From assembly GCA_021155855.1 (NCBI GenBank), contig JAJNAZ010000001.1, forward strand, positions 62,001-126,000: a stretch of DNA of 64,000 bases, written 5' to 3'. Both the position numbers and the translations under genes were made by a program. Origin of the DNA: Solirubrobacterales bacterium (GTDB lineage Bacteria; Actinomycetota; Thermoleophilia; Solirubrobacterales; 70-9). The notes beneath the pieces are model-generated. The model was not told the origin of the DNA. It did not search any database and saw only the letters and a program-made list of their open reading frames with translations. This document shows, piece by piece, positions 9,146 to 16,823 of this stretch (positions are counted from its first letter, which is position 1; each line of letters starts with the position of its first letter).

Positions 9146-10825
9146 CTAACCCCGCCGCAGCAGGCGCCGGAGCTGCCCTGCCTCGGGAATCCGGAGCGCT
9201 GTGATCGCGACCGCGTAGATCGCAGCGCCGACGGCGAGCCCGGTCCCGAGCGAGACGATCTGGCTGCCGAGCCCGCGCCCGAGCGCCTCGTCGAGCAGTC
9301 GCCAGACGCCGTAGCTCGCCCCGGCGAGCACCGCCGATGCCAGCGTCACTCGCGCGGCCGTCCACACGAGCCGCCAGAGCTCGAGCTGCCCGAGCGCGCG
9401 GCGCAGGACCTCGCATTGGGCGACGACGCTGGCGGCGGTCGCGATCGCGGTCGCCGCGACGATCCCGCCGACGCCGTACGGCTCGTAGAGCAGCAGCGAG
9501 AACAGCGCCGTGATCGCGAGATTGCCGGCGGCGATGGCGGTCGGCACCCAAGGGCGCTGAAGGCTGAAGAAGGTCCGGGTCAGGAGCAGGAAGAGGCCGT
9601 TGAACGGGAGCGAGAACGCGAACCAGAAGAGCGCCTCGGCGACGAGCTCGCTCTGCTCGGCGTCGAAGGCTCCGCGCTCGTAGACGAGCCGCACCATCGG
9701 CTCGGCCAGCACCAGGATCGCGGCGGTCGCCGGCATCAGCAGAAGGACGATTTGGCGCATCCCGTTCGCCATCGTCGCCCGCAGGTCGCCGAGCGCCCCG
9801 CGAGCCGCGAACCTGGCCAGGGTCGGGAACAGCACCGTGGAGACGGCGACCGAGAACACCCCCTGGGGCAGCATGTAGATCCGAAACGCCTTGTCGATCC
9901 CGGCCGGGGCCTGATCGGAGACGAGCGAGCCGAAGAAGCTGTTTACGAGCAGGTTGACGTTGATCAGGCCGAGGCTGATCGTCACCGGCAGCATCAGGAG
10001 CAATACGCGGCGCACGTCGAGGTCCCTGAACGCCTCCCCCAGGCGCCGGCCGACCGGCGCCAGCAGCGCGCGGCGGATCCCGAACGGCGTGTTGCGCAGG
10101 TCGTAGGTCAGCATCGCGAGCTGGATCACGGTGCCGACGAGCACGCCGATCGCGTAGGCGTAGATCTGGTCCTCCTCCGGGAACGCCGGCGCCAGACCGG
10201 CGAGCACAGCGATGATCGCCACGTTCCAGAAGAACGGCGCGATCGCGAAGACGCCAAAGCGGTCGTAGCTGTTGAGGACGCCGACGACGAGCCCGGAGAC
10301 CCCGAGCAGGACCAGGATCGGGAACAGAAGCCGCGACAGCGACACCGTCAGATCGAGGACCTCGCCCTCGAACCCGGGGGCGAAGATCGGCATCACCAGC
10401 GGAGCGAAGAGGATGAACAGGGCCGTGATCGCTCCGAGGACCACGGCGACGACGAAGATCAGGGTCGACGCGAGGTGGAACGCCTCGCGACGGCGCCCGC
10501 GCTCGAGCTGCTCGGTGAACACCGGCACGAAGGCGGCCTGGATCGCGGCGTCGGCGAACAGGCTGCGAACCGTGTTCGGGACCAGGAAGGCGATCGTGAA
10601 CGCCGACATCGGAGCGTTGATGCCGAAGTAGCTCGCGGCGACGATCTCGCGCACCAGGCCGGCGATCCGAGAGAGCGCGGTGGCGATCGAGAAGAAGGCG
10701 GTCGAGCGAGCGAGGCGCCCGGAGCGAGGCCGCGGGGCGCTCACCCCCTCGCTGGGGACGACCTCGGCCTCGGCGACGCCGTCGAGATCCCCGAGGCGCG
10801 CGCCGGGATCGTCTCTTTCGCTCAC
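9146..10825 (-). CDS. murJ: Lipid II flippase MurJ
   Basis: A 559-residue integral membrane protein of the MVF/MOP superfamily that flips lipid II for peptidoglycan synthesis. After a 35-residue cytosolic tail, the MurJ opening is clear: STAFFSIATALSRIAGLVRE, then SYFGINAPMSAFTIAF. About 14 hydrophobic helices follow. VSTVLFPTLARFAARG and LPFNGLFLLLTRTFFSLQRP are typical later segments. There is no C-terminal pseudokinase extension as in mycobacterial MviN. It lies divergently from rpsT with about 30 nt between starts. Confidence 0.95.
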   Translation of the reverse strand: MSERDDPGARLGDLDGVAEAEVVPSEGVSAPRPRSGRLARSTAFFSIATALSRIAGLVREIVAASYFGINAPMSAFTIAFLVPNTVRSLFADAAIQAAFVPVFTEQLERGRRREAFHLASTLIFVVAVVLGAITALFILFAPLVMPIFAPGFEGEVLDLTVSLSRLLFPILVLLGVSGLVVGVLNSYDRFGVFAIAPFFWNVAIIAVLAGLAPAFPEEDQIYAYAIGVLVGTVIQLAMLTYDLRNTPFGIRRALLAPVGRRLGEAFRDLDVRRVLLLMLPVTISLGLINVNLLVNSFFGSLVSDQAPAGIDKAFRIYMLPQGVFSVAVSTVLFPTLARFAARGALGDLRATMANGMRQIVLLLMPATAAILVLAEPMVRLVYERGAFDAEQSELVAEALFWFAFSLPFNGLFLLLTRTFFSLQRPWVPTAIAAGNLAITALFSLLLYEPYGVGGIVAATAIATAASVVAQCEVLRRALGQLELWRLVWTAARVTLASAVLAGASYGVWRLLDEALGRGLGSQIVSLGTGLAVGAAIYAVAITALRIPEAGQLRRLLRRG

Positions 10826-10836
10826 CCCTACCCCGC

Positions 10837-10842
10837 TATAGT
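10837..10842 (+). promoter_or_regulatory. Candidate -10 box for rpsT
   Basis: TATAGT lies 14 nt before the rpsT ATG in otherwise GC-rich sequence. No convincing -35 is visible; TTTCGC at 10816-10821 is the nearest match with a short spacer. If used, the leader would be only a few nucleotides long. Confidence 0.35.
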
Positions 10843-10855
10843 CACGCGTCGCCCG

Positions 10856-11119
10856 ATGGCCAATATCCCCTCACAGAAGAAGCGCAACGCCCGCACGGTG
10901 CGTGAGCACGACGAGAACCAGCGCCTGAGGAGCGCGGTGAAGACGTACTTCCGGCGGCTCGAGGCCGCCGTCGCCTCAGGCGACTCCGCGGCCGCGGCCG
11001 CCGAGCATCGCCAGCTCTGCTCGCGGATCGACACCGCGGTCCGCAAGGGCGCCCTACACCGTCGAAACGGCGCCCACAAGAAGTCGCGCGCGGCGCGCGT
11101 GCGCGCCGGCGCCGGCTGA
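10856..11119 (+). CDS. rpsT: Small ribosomal subunit protein bS20
   Basis: 87 residues, the usual S20 length, rich in Ala, Arg and Lys. It starts MANIPSQKKRNARTVREHDEN, the classic S20 N-terminus, and ends KGALHRRNGAHKKSRAARVR. It binds 16S rRNA during early 30S assembly. It is transcribed on its own, divergent from murJ and convergent with holA. The rpsT-holA neighbourhood is conserved across many bacteria. Confidence 0.96.
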   Translation: MANIPSQKKRNARTVREHDENQRLRSAVKTYFRRLEAAVASGDSAAAAAEHRQLCSRIDTAVRKGALHRRNGAHKKSRAARVRAGAG

Positions 11120-11147
11120 GCGCTTCCCGGCGGCGGCTGGCGCCGCG

Positions 11148-12158
11148 TCACCCGCCCGCGGCGCGACGCACGGCGAGGGTGAGGGCCACCGACTCGGGGT
11201 ACTCCGAGCCCCCGCGCGTCCACCATTCGAGGTCCGCCACGGCGCAGGTCGCGGCCCGCAGCTCGGCGCTGGAGCGGCCGCGTATCCGGCGGACCAGCAG
11301 CTTCGCTGCATAGGGGTGCATCGGCAGCGCCGCCTCGACCTCCTTCGGCGGCCGGCCCGCCTCGAGCTGCGCGAGCGCCGCGTTGGCCTCGCGCAGCCGC
11401 TTCGCCGCCTGGTAGATCAGCGGGGTCACCGACTCGCCCTGTCCGGTGAGGCGCTCGGCCGCCGCCAGGGCGGACCCCTGATCGCGGTCGACGATCGCGT
11501 CCGAGAGCGCCCAGGACGCCTCCTCGGAGGTGTCGGCCACCATCGCCTCGAGCGCCTCGCGCTCGATCGTGCCGCCGGGCTCGGCCCAGAGCGCGAGCCG
11601 GTCGAGTTCGGTCGCCAGGCGCGCGGTCGAGTCGGCGACCCGCTCGCCCAGCAGCCGCGCAGCCTCCGGCTCGAGCTCGAACCCGCGCCGCCGCGCCTCC
11701 TCGGCGAGCCAGCGAGGCAGCTCGCGCGCCTTGGGCGCCGTGTAGGTGAGCACCTCGCCCCCTGCCGCCTCGACCGCCTCGACCAGTCGCTTCGGTGCCC
11801 TCAGCTTCGGCGGCTGCTCCCGGGCGATGAGCACGACGGTCACATCCTCCGGTAGCGCCGCCAGCGCCTCGGCGACCGGCGCCGACTGCTTCGCCGACCA
11901 GCGCTCGACTCCGTCGGCGAGCAGATATCGGTGTCCGGCGGTGAGCGAGAGCGCCGGAATCGCGGCAACCAACCGTTCGGCGTCCGGCCCCGCGCTCGAG
12001 CCAGGGGGCGGCGAGAACGACTCCAGCGCGCCGCTCTGGCCCTCCGCTTCGGCGCGGCCGCGCAGACGCGCCAGCGCCGCGTCGAGTTTCGCCTGGTCGG
12101 TACCCGCGATCAGGTACGCGGGACCGATCTCCGAGCTGTCGCGCTTCCCACCAGCCAA
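11148..12158 (-). CDS. holA: DNA polymerase III subunit delta (HolA)
   Basis: A 336-residue clamp-loader subunit. It shows the HolA fold pattern: AYLIAGTDQAKLDAALARLR near the N-terminus, the VERWSAKQSAPVAEALAALP and VVLIAREQPPKLRAPKRL segment, then an alpha-helical C-terminal collar with DQGSALAAAERLTGQGESVT and LIYQAAKRLREAN. It starts at TTG 12156-12158. Gene order comEA-comEC-holA, with rpsT opposite, matches the conserved arrangement and supports the call. Confidence 0.93.
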   Translation of the reverse strand: MAGGKRDSSEIGPAYLIAGTDQAKLDAALARLRGRAEAEGQSGALESFSPPPGSSAGPDAERLVAAIPALSLTAGHRYLLADGVERWSAKQSAPVAEALAALPEDVTVVLIAREQPPKLRAPKRLVEAVEAAGGEVLTYTAPKARELPRWLAEEARRRGFELEPEAARLLGERVADSTARLATELDRLALWAEPGGTIEREALEAMVADTSEEASWALSDAIVDRDQGSALAAAERLTGQGESVTPLIYQAAKRLREANAALAQLEAGRPPKEVEAALPMHPYAAKLLVRRIRGRSSAELRAATCAVADLEWWTRGGSEYPESVALTLAVRRAAGG

Positions 12159-12197
12159 GGTGGGGCGAGTGTATTCGCCGTCCGGGTCGTCTCCCCG

Positions 12198-12644
12198 CTA
12201 CACGGAGCCGACCAAGATGCTGAGCACGCCGAGGACGATCGCGACCGCGGTGAGCTGCAGCAGCAGGGGCCCTCTACGCCCGGTGGCGGCGAAATAGAGC
12301 GCCACCAGGGCGGCGATTCCGGCGAGGATGCCACTCGGCCAGCCGAGCACCAGGGTGGCGACCTTCTGCGCGGAGGAGCCGTCGAAGCACTCGTTCTCGC
12401 CCTGGCGCAGGGCCTCGGCGATTCCCTCGGGATCGTCGCAGCGCGGGGTCGAGCCGATGTCGGCCATCGCGATCACCATCACCGCGGAGGCGAAGGCCAG
12501 CGCCAGCGCGAGCACGACGCCGAGCGCGCGCCAGCCGCCACTGGCCTGGTCTTCGTCCGAGGGGGTCGACCCGGGAGGCGGTGGCGGGGGCGGTGGTGTC
12601 GCCTGCGGCTGCCGCTCTGGCGGTGGGGTACCGCTTGCTTCCAT
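12198..12644 (-). CDS. Small membrane protein with proline-rich N-terminus
   Basis: 148 residues; no family recognised. The first 40 residues are low-complexity (RQPQATPPPPPPPPGSTPSD). A transmembrane helix at about 46-72 is followed by an extracytoplasmic loop with two cysteines (TPRCDDPEGIAEALRQGENE then CFD) that could form a disulfide, and then two more hydrophobic helices to the C-terminus. ATG 12642-12644 is chosen because AGGAGGGC lies about 8 nt upstream. It sits between comEC and holA. Confidence 0.7.
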   Translation of the reverse strand: MEASGTPPPERQPQATPPPPPPPPGSTPSDEDQASGGWRALGVVLALALAFASAVMVIAMADIGSTPRCDDPEGIAEALRQGENECFDGSSAQKVATLVLGWPSGILAGIAALVALYFAATGRRGPLLLQLTAVAIVLGVLSILVGSV

Positions 12645-12708
12645 CTTCAGTGCCCTCCTCTGCGAGACATGGGTCACCCGCGGGGCAGGGCCCACGGACG
12701 GCGGCACC

Positions 12709-15048
12709 CTATCTCACGCTCCAGCCGTAATCGGCGACGTCGATCGCGATCTCGCCCTCCTGGTCGGTGCGCAGCACCGGTACGGCAAGGGCGTCGAGAG
12801 CCGCGAGCGTGGCCGGCGACGGGTGGCCGTAGGGGTTCTCACCCACCGAGATCAGCGCCAGCCGCGGCTGGGCGTCCGTGAGCAGGCGCTCGAGCCCGGC
12901 GTCCTCGCTGCCGTGATGGGCGACCTTGAGCACGTCCACCGGCCCGGGCGCGAGCGGCGCCGCCTCGGCCTCCGCGTCGCCCGCGAGCAGTGCCTCGAAC
13001 CCGTGCCAGCGGGCCACCGTTACCAGCGAGAGCGAGTTCGGGTCGTCGAGGGGCGAACCTCGCTGCGCGGCGAGGCGCTGCGGCGGCGGCCAAAGGACGC
13101 TGAGCCGCAGTGCGCCGTAACGCAGTCTGGCGCCGGCGGCGACGCGAACCGGCCGCGTCCCTGCACCGCGCGCCGCCGCTACCGTGACCGGGCTCGCCCG
13201 GGCAAAGACCAAGCGGCCGGTCGGGATGCGGGCGAGCACGTCGGCGGCGCCGCCGTCGTGATCGTTTTCGGGATGGGTGATCACGAGCGCGGCGAGACGA
13301 TCGATTCCGCGTTGCTCGAGCCGCTCGGCGACCTTCGCGCCCGCCGGGCCGGTGTCGACGAGGACCGGATCGCGACCGTCCGGCTCGAGCAGGATCGCGT
13401 CGCCCTGGCCGACGTCGAGCAAGGTCAGCCGCAGGCCCGGAACGCGGCCTGCGGCCTCCCGGCTCGGGACCGCCGCCGCGGCGACGGCGGCCACGGCCAC
13501 GAGCACTGTGATGGCCAGTACCGCGCGCCGGCGGCTGGCGGTAGAGCCGGCGGCCCCCGCCGGTCGCAGGCTGCGCCGCCGGGCGGCCCAGCGCAGCACC
13601 AGCGCGAGGCCGGTGCCCGCCAGCGCGTATCCGAGGGCGAGGCCGAACGGATGGCCGAGCGCGAGCTCGGCCTGCGCCCACGCGGGGGCGCCGAACCAGG
13701 CCGCGACCTGGGCGATGTAGGCAGCGAGCAGGCCGGCGAGCCAGGTCAGTGGCTCGACCGGCAGCCAGCTTAGTTGCGCGGCGGCCGCGACGAGCATCCC
13801 CAGCCACATCACCGGCGCCACCGCCGGCAACGCGACCAGGTTCGCGGGCAGCGAGACGAGCGAAACGGTGCCGAAGTGATGCGCCATCAGCGGCGCGGTG
13901 GCGATTGTCGCCGCGACCGTAAGCGCGACCGCGTCGGCGAGCGCCCGGCGCCATCCCCGAGCACCGCCCGCGATCAGCTCGGCCATCGGCCGTGAGCCGA
14001 GCAGGATCCCGCCGACCGCGGCGAAGCTGAGCTGCCAGCCGATGTCGGCGCTGGCGCGAGGATCGAGGCCGAGCGTGGCGCAAGCCGCGAGCAGGAGCGC
14101 GTACCAGCGCGACCGCGGCCGACCGGCGAGTGCGGCGACGATCCCCGCCGCGCCCATCACCCCGGCGCGCTGAATCGAGGCGCCGGCGCCGGCGACCGGG
14201 ACGTAGATCGCGATCAGCGCCAGGATCCAGGCGAGCCGCGAGCGCAGGGGCACACCGAGCAGTGCCAGGGCGACGGTCGCGAGCACGGCGAGCAGGATGA
14301 CGTTCTGACCCGAGACCGCGAGTAGGTGAGCGAGCCCGGAAGCCTTGAACTCCTCGACCGTCGCCGCGTCGATGCGATCGTCCTGGCCGAGGACGAAGCC
14401 GCGCAACAGGCTCGCCGCCTCGGCGGTGGTACCGGCGCCCAGCGCCGCCTCCGCGCGCGAGCGCACTTGGTCGAGCTGGCCCGTGAGCCCGCCGCGGCGG
14501 CCCGCCACCGCCTCGATCCGGTCCGCCGCGAGCAGGTCGCGGATGCCGAGCCGCTCGAGCCGAGTGCGTTCCCAGTCGCCGGGATCGCGGATCGTTCCCG
14601 AGACCCGAACCGCGGATCCGACCGCCAGGTCGGCGACCGGCTCCGGCGCCCGTACCAGGATGCGTCCGTCCGGGGTCTCGATCCGGACGCTGACCTCACC
14701 GCCGGAGCGCGTCGGCACCGCGGCGACGAAGCCGCGGACGACGGCCTCGCGGCCGGCGGCCAGGTCGAGGGCGCCCCGATCGATCGCCGCGAGCCGCGCC
14801 GAGCCCGCGGCGGCTCCCGCGATCGCGGTCGCCAGCGCAAGGCAGGCGAGCCAGGAGGTCCCGGCGGCGGCGCCCACGGGCGCGCGCGGGCGAAACGCCG
14901 CAAGCGTGACGACGGCGACCGCGGCGACCGCGACAAGCGCCCATGCCCGATCGATTGCGGGCGCCAGGAATGGCGACACGAGCAACCCCGCCGTCGCCCC
15001 GCCCAGAGCCGCGAATCGCCAGGCCACGGCGAGCCGGGCGAGGCTCAA
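12709..15048 (-). CDS. comEC: Competence protein ComEC/Rec2 (DNA uptake channel)
   Basis: About 779 residues. The order is N-terminal helices and a DUF4131-like OB domain, then the polytopic competence domain (FKASGLAHLLAVSGQNVIL is its hallmark), then a C-terminal metallo-beta-lactamase domain starting LTLLDVGQGDAILLEPDG, with ITHPENDHDGG as its HxxxDH-type motif and KVAHHGSEDAG later. The usual HxDxDH is HPENDHDG here. The first canonical start compatible with comEA is TTG 15046-15048, with GAAGG upstream; a GTG at about 15027 is an alternative. It would import single-stranded DNA with ComEA. Confidence 0.9.
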   Translation of the reverse strand: MSLARLAVAWRFAALGGATAGLLVSPFLAPAIDRAWALVAVAAVAVVTLAAFRPRAPVGAAAGTSWLACLALATAIAGAAAGSARLAAIDRGALDLAAGREAVVRGFVAAVPTRSGGEVSVRIETPDGRILVRAPEPVADLAVGSAVRVSGTIRDPGDWERTRLERLGIRDLLAADRIEAVAGRRGGLTGQLDQVRSRAEAALGAGTTAEAASLLRGFVLGQDDRIDAATVEEFKASGLAHLLAVSGQNVILLAVLATVALALLGVPLRSRLAWILALIAIYVPVAGAGASIQRAGVMGAAGIVAALAGRPRSRWYALLLAACATLGLDPRASADIGWQLSFAAVGGILLGSRPMAELIAGGARGWRRALADAVALTVAATIATAPLMAHHFGTVSLVSLPANLVALPAVAPVMWLGMLVAAAAQLSWLPVEPLTWLAGLLAAYIAQVAAWFGAPAWAQAELALGHPFGLALGYALAGTGLALVLRWAARRRSLRPAGAAGSTASRRRAVLAITVLVAVAAVAAAAVPSREAAGRVPGLRLTLLDVGQGDAILLEPDGRDPVLVDTGPAGAKVAERLEQRGIDRLAALVITHPENDHDGGAADVLARIPTGRLVFARASPVTVAAARGAGTRPVRVAAGARLRYGALRLSVLWPPPQRLAAQRGSPLDDPNSLSLVTVARWHGFEALLAGDAEAEAAPLAPGPVDVLKVAHHGSEDAGLERLLTDAQPRLALISVGENPYGHPSPATLAALDALAVPVLRTDQEGEIAIDVADYGWSVR

Positions 15049-15055
15049 CGGGCCT

Positions 15056-15655
15056 TCAGGGCTGGAGGCCCCCGCGCAGCGCCTCCATCGTCGCCGGCCC
15101 GATGCCGCTGATCTGATCGAGCTCCTCGATCGAGCCGACGCCGCCATGTTCGTCGCGGAACTCGAGGATGCCCTGCGCGGTCACCGGACCGATTCCCTCG
15201 ATCGTGTCGAGCTGCTCGATCGTGGCCGTACCGAGGCTGATCGGGCCGTCGGCCGCGGCGGCCGGCGCGGCCGGCGAGCCGGGCGCCGCGGCCTTCGCCG
15301 GCAGCACCACCTGCTGGCCGTCGGCGAGCTCGGCGGCGAGGTTGAGCCCGTCCGGCAGTGCGCCGGCGCTCGCGCCTCCCGCGCGCTCGATCGCATCGGT
15401 GACCCGCGATCCCTGTGGCAGGCGGTAGACGCCCGGGTCGCGCACGGCGCCGGCGACGTGGACGACGAGACCACCGTCATTCTGGTCGATCTCGAACGAG
15501 CCTTGGTCTGAACCCTCAGGCGCCTCGGCCAGGCGCTCGACGCCGCCCTCGGCCCCGGCTCCCTCGGCCGAGCGCAGCCATCGTGCCCCGACGAGCAGCA
15601 ACGCGATCGCGACCGCGCCGTAGACGAGCATCTGCGAGCGACTGAGCTCCGGCAC
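15056..15655 (-). CDS. comEA: Competence protein ComEA (DNA receptor)
   Basis: 199 residues. An N-terminal membrane anchor (MLVYGAVAIALLLVGA), a low-complexity linker, and an SLBB domain (VVHVAGAVRDPGVYRLPQGS) precede a C-terminal tandem helix-hairpin-helix: LGTATIEQLDTIEGIGPVTA then IEELDQISGIGPATMEALRG. The HhH pair binds double-stranded DNA outside the membrane and passes it to ComEC. It overlaps or abuts comEC, forming an operon. Confidence 0.93.
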   Translation of the reverse strand: MPELSRSQMLVYGAVAIALLLVGARWLRSAEGAGAEGGVERLAEAPEGSDQGSFEIDQNDGGLVVHVAGAVRDPGVYRLPQGSRVTDAIERAGGASAGALPDGLNLAAELADGQQVVLPAKAAAPGSPAAPAAAADGPISLGTATIEQLDTIEGIGPVTAQGILEFRDEHGGVGSIEELDQISGIGPATMEALRGGLQP

Positions 15656-15704
15656 CGCCCGATCGTGCCTCGACCGGCGTCACCCGTGGCCGGTCGTTCG
15701 TGCC

Positions 15705-15740
15705 GAAAGCGCTACGCGATCAGAAAGCGCTACGCGATCC
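15705..15740. repeat. Two exact-phase 18-bp tandem copies over the acyP stop codon
   Basis: GAAAGCGCTACGCGATC followed by A or C occurs twice with an 18-bp period; a degenerate third copy starts at 15741 inside acyP. Read on the minus strand, each copy carries the codons for FRIA or FLIA followed by TAG, so the duplication supplies a second in-frame stop 18 nt after the first. Confidence 0.8.
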
Positions 15741-15996
15741 GAAAGCCCTGCAGCTCCTGGGGCTGCTCCTCGTGCTCCTCAACCCGCTCGACCGCCGCCC
15801 GCTCAGGGCCCCGGCGACAGAAGCGCAGCATCGATTCGACCGCCTCGGCGTCGCCCTCGAAAACCGCTTCGACGGCGCCGTCGGCACGGTTGCGAACCCA
15901 GCCCGCGACGCCGCGCGACACCGCCATCCGCCGCGCCGTGTCGCGGAAGAACACCCCCTGCACCCGCCCGTGGACGACGACGCGGCGACGGATCAA
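15730..15996 (-). CDS. acyP: Acylphosphatase
   Basis: 88 residues, normal length. VHGRVQGVFFRDTARRMA supplies the phosphate-binding loop with its catalytic Arg, and GVAGWVRNRADGAVEAVFEG supplies the catalytic Asn. It hydrolyses acyl phosphates. The last residues (QGFRIA) and the stop lie in an 18-bp tandem duplication. It is 6 nt downstream of the cupin gene. Confidence 0.92.
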   Translation of the reverse strand: MIRRRVVVHGRVQGVFFRDTARRMAVSRGVAGWVRNRADGAVEAVFEGDAEAVESMLRFCRRGPERAAVERVEEHEEQPQELQGFRIA

Positions 15997-16002
15997 AGGC
16001 GG

Positions 16003-16404
16003 CTATTCGTCGTCGTAGTCGTCGTAGCCGGTCGCCTGGGTGGCGAGGCGGCGGCTGTAGAGCTCGTCGGCCGAGACGGCGGGCGACTGGACCGAGACCA
16101 GTGCCAGCGGCTCGTTGCCGTCGTTGGCGACCGCATGGTCGGTCGCCGGAGGGATCAGGACCAGGTCTCCGACCGCAAGCCGCTGGGTGTCGCCGGTCGC
16201 CGACATCGTGCCGGTGCCGCTGACGACGACATAGACCTGCTCGGCCTCCTCGTGCGAGCGCAGCTCCTCGGAGACCCCGGCTGGAACCTCGAGCCAGTTG
16301 ACCGAGAGGTTTCGCGACCCGAGCTCCCCGGCGTCCATGAGGATATGCGGGCGCAGCCCGTGCACTTCCTTCGTCGCCGCATCCGCCAACCGCCTGACGA
16401 GCAC
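16003..16404 (-). CDS. Cupin-domain protein
   Basis: 133 residues forming a single beta-barrel. Cupin motif 1 is degenerate (SHEEAEQVYVVVSGTGTM: His-Glu-Glu present) and motif 2 is VGDLVLIPPATDHAVAND with the metal-ligand His. The C-terminus is unusually acidic (TGYDDYDDE). It resembles small cupins that bind a metal or sugar ligand, but no substrate can be named. Confidence 0.8.
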   Translation of the reverse strand: MLVRRLADAATKEVHGLRPHILMDAGELGSRNLSVNWLEVPAGVSEELRSHEEAEQVYVVVSGTGTMSATGDTQRLAVGDLVLIPPATDHAVANDGNEPLALVSVQSPAVSADELYSRRLATQATGYDDYDDE

Positions 16405-16427
16405 GCGAGCTTTCTACCAGACCCGGA

Positions 16428-16823
16428 CTACTTGCGCTTGGCCTTCCACTTCACCTTGCCGCTGCGACACTCGCCGCCGTTGTAGCGGAGGCGGTAGATG
16501 ATCGTCCCCTTGGCCTTGTGCTCGCCCACCTTCCCCTTCACCAGGGAGGTCGTGCCGCCGACCTCGAGCCGGTCCCTGAACCGGTCGCGGCGGTTGAGGT
16601 GGTCGGAGTGCGAAGCGCCGCCCTGACGCGGATGGCTGCCGTCGGAACACTCGACGAGCACGTCCGTGTAGTCGAAGACGACGTCACCGCCCGCGAGCTT
16701 CAGCTTCACCGGCATCGCCTCGTCCTCCACAGCGGCGCCGCGATAGGTGGCGGCGAGCGCCGTCACCATTACAGCGCTCAGCACCACCACCAGCGCCAGC
16801 GCGCGCCCCGCGGGGCGCCTCAT
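16428..16823 (-). CDS. Small secreted protein, paralogue of the gene at 58808
   Basis: 131 residues with an N-terminal signal sequence ([18 protein letters not shown]), then ATYRG, two cysteines (LVECSDGS and [11 protein letters not shown]) and a basic C-terminus. It ends in the pattern KGKVG-x3-AKGT-x2-YR, C-x-SGKVKWKA, which is also present in the protein at 58808-59230. The cysteines probably form a disulfide outside the cell. Function unknown. Its ATG overlaps the leuS stop (ATGA), so it is translationally coupled to leuS. Confidence 0.72.
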   Translation of the reverse strand: MRRPAGRALALVVVLSAVMVTALAATYRGAAVEDEAMPVKLKLAGGDVVFDYTDVLVECSDGSHPRQGGASHSDHLNRRDRFRDRLEVGGTTSLVKGKVGEHKAKGTIIYRLRYNGGECRSGKVKWKAKRK

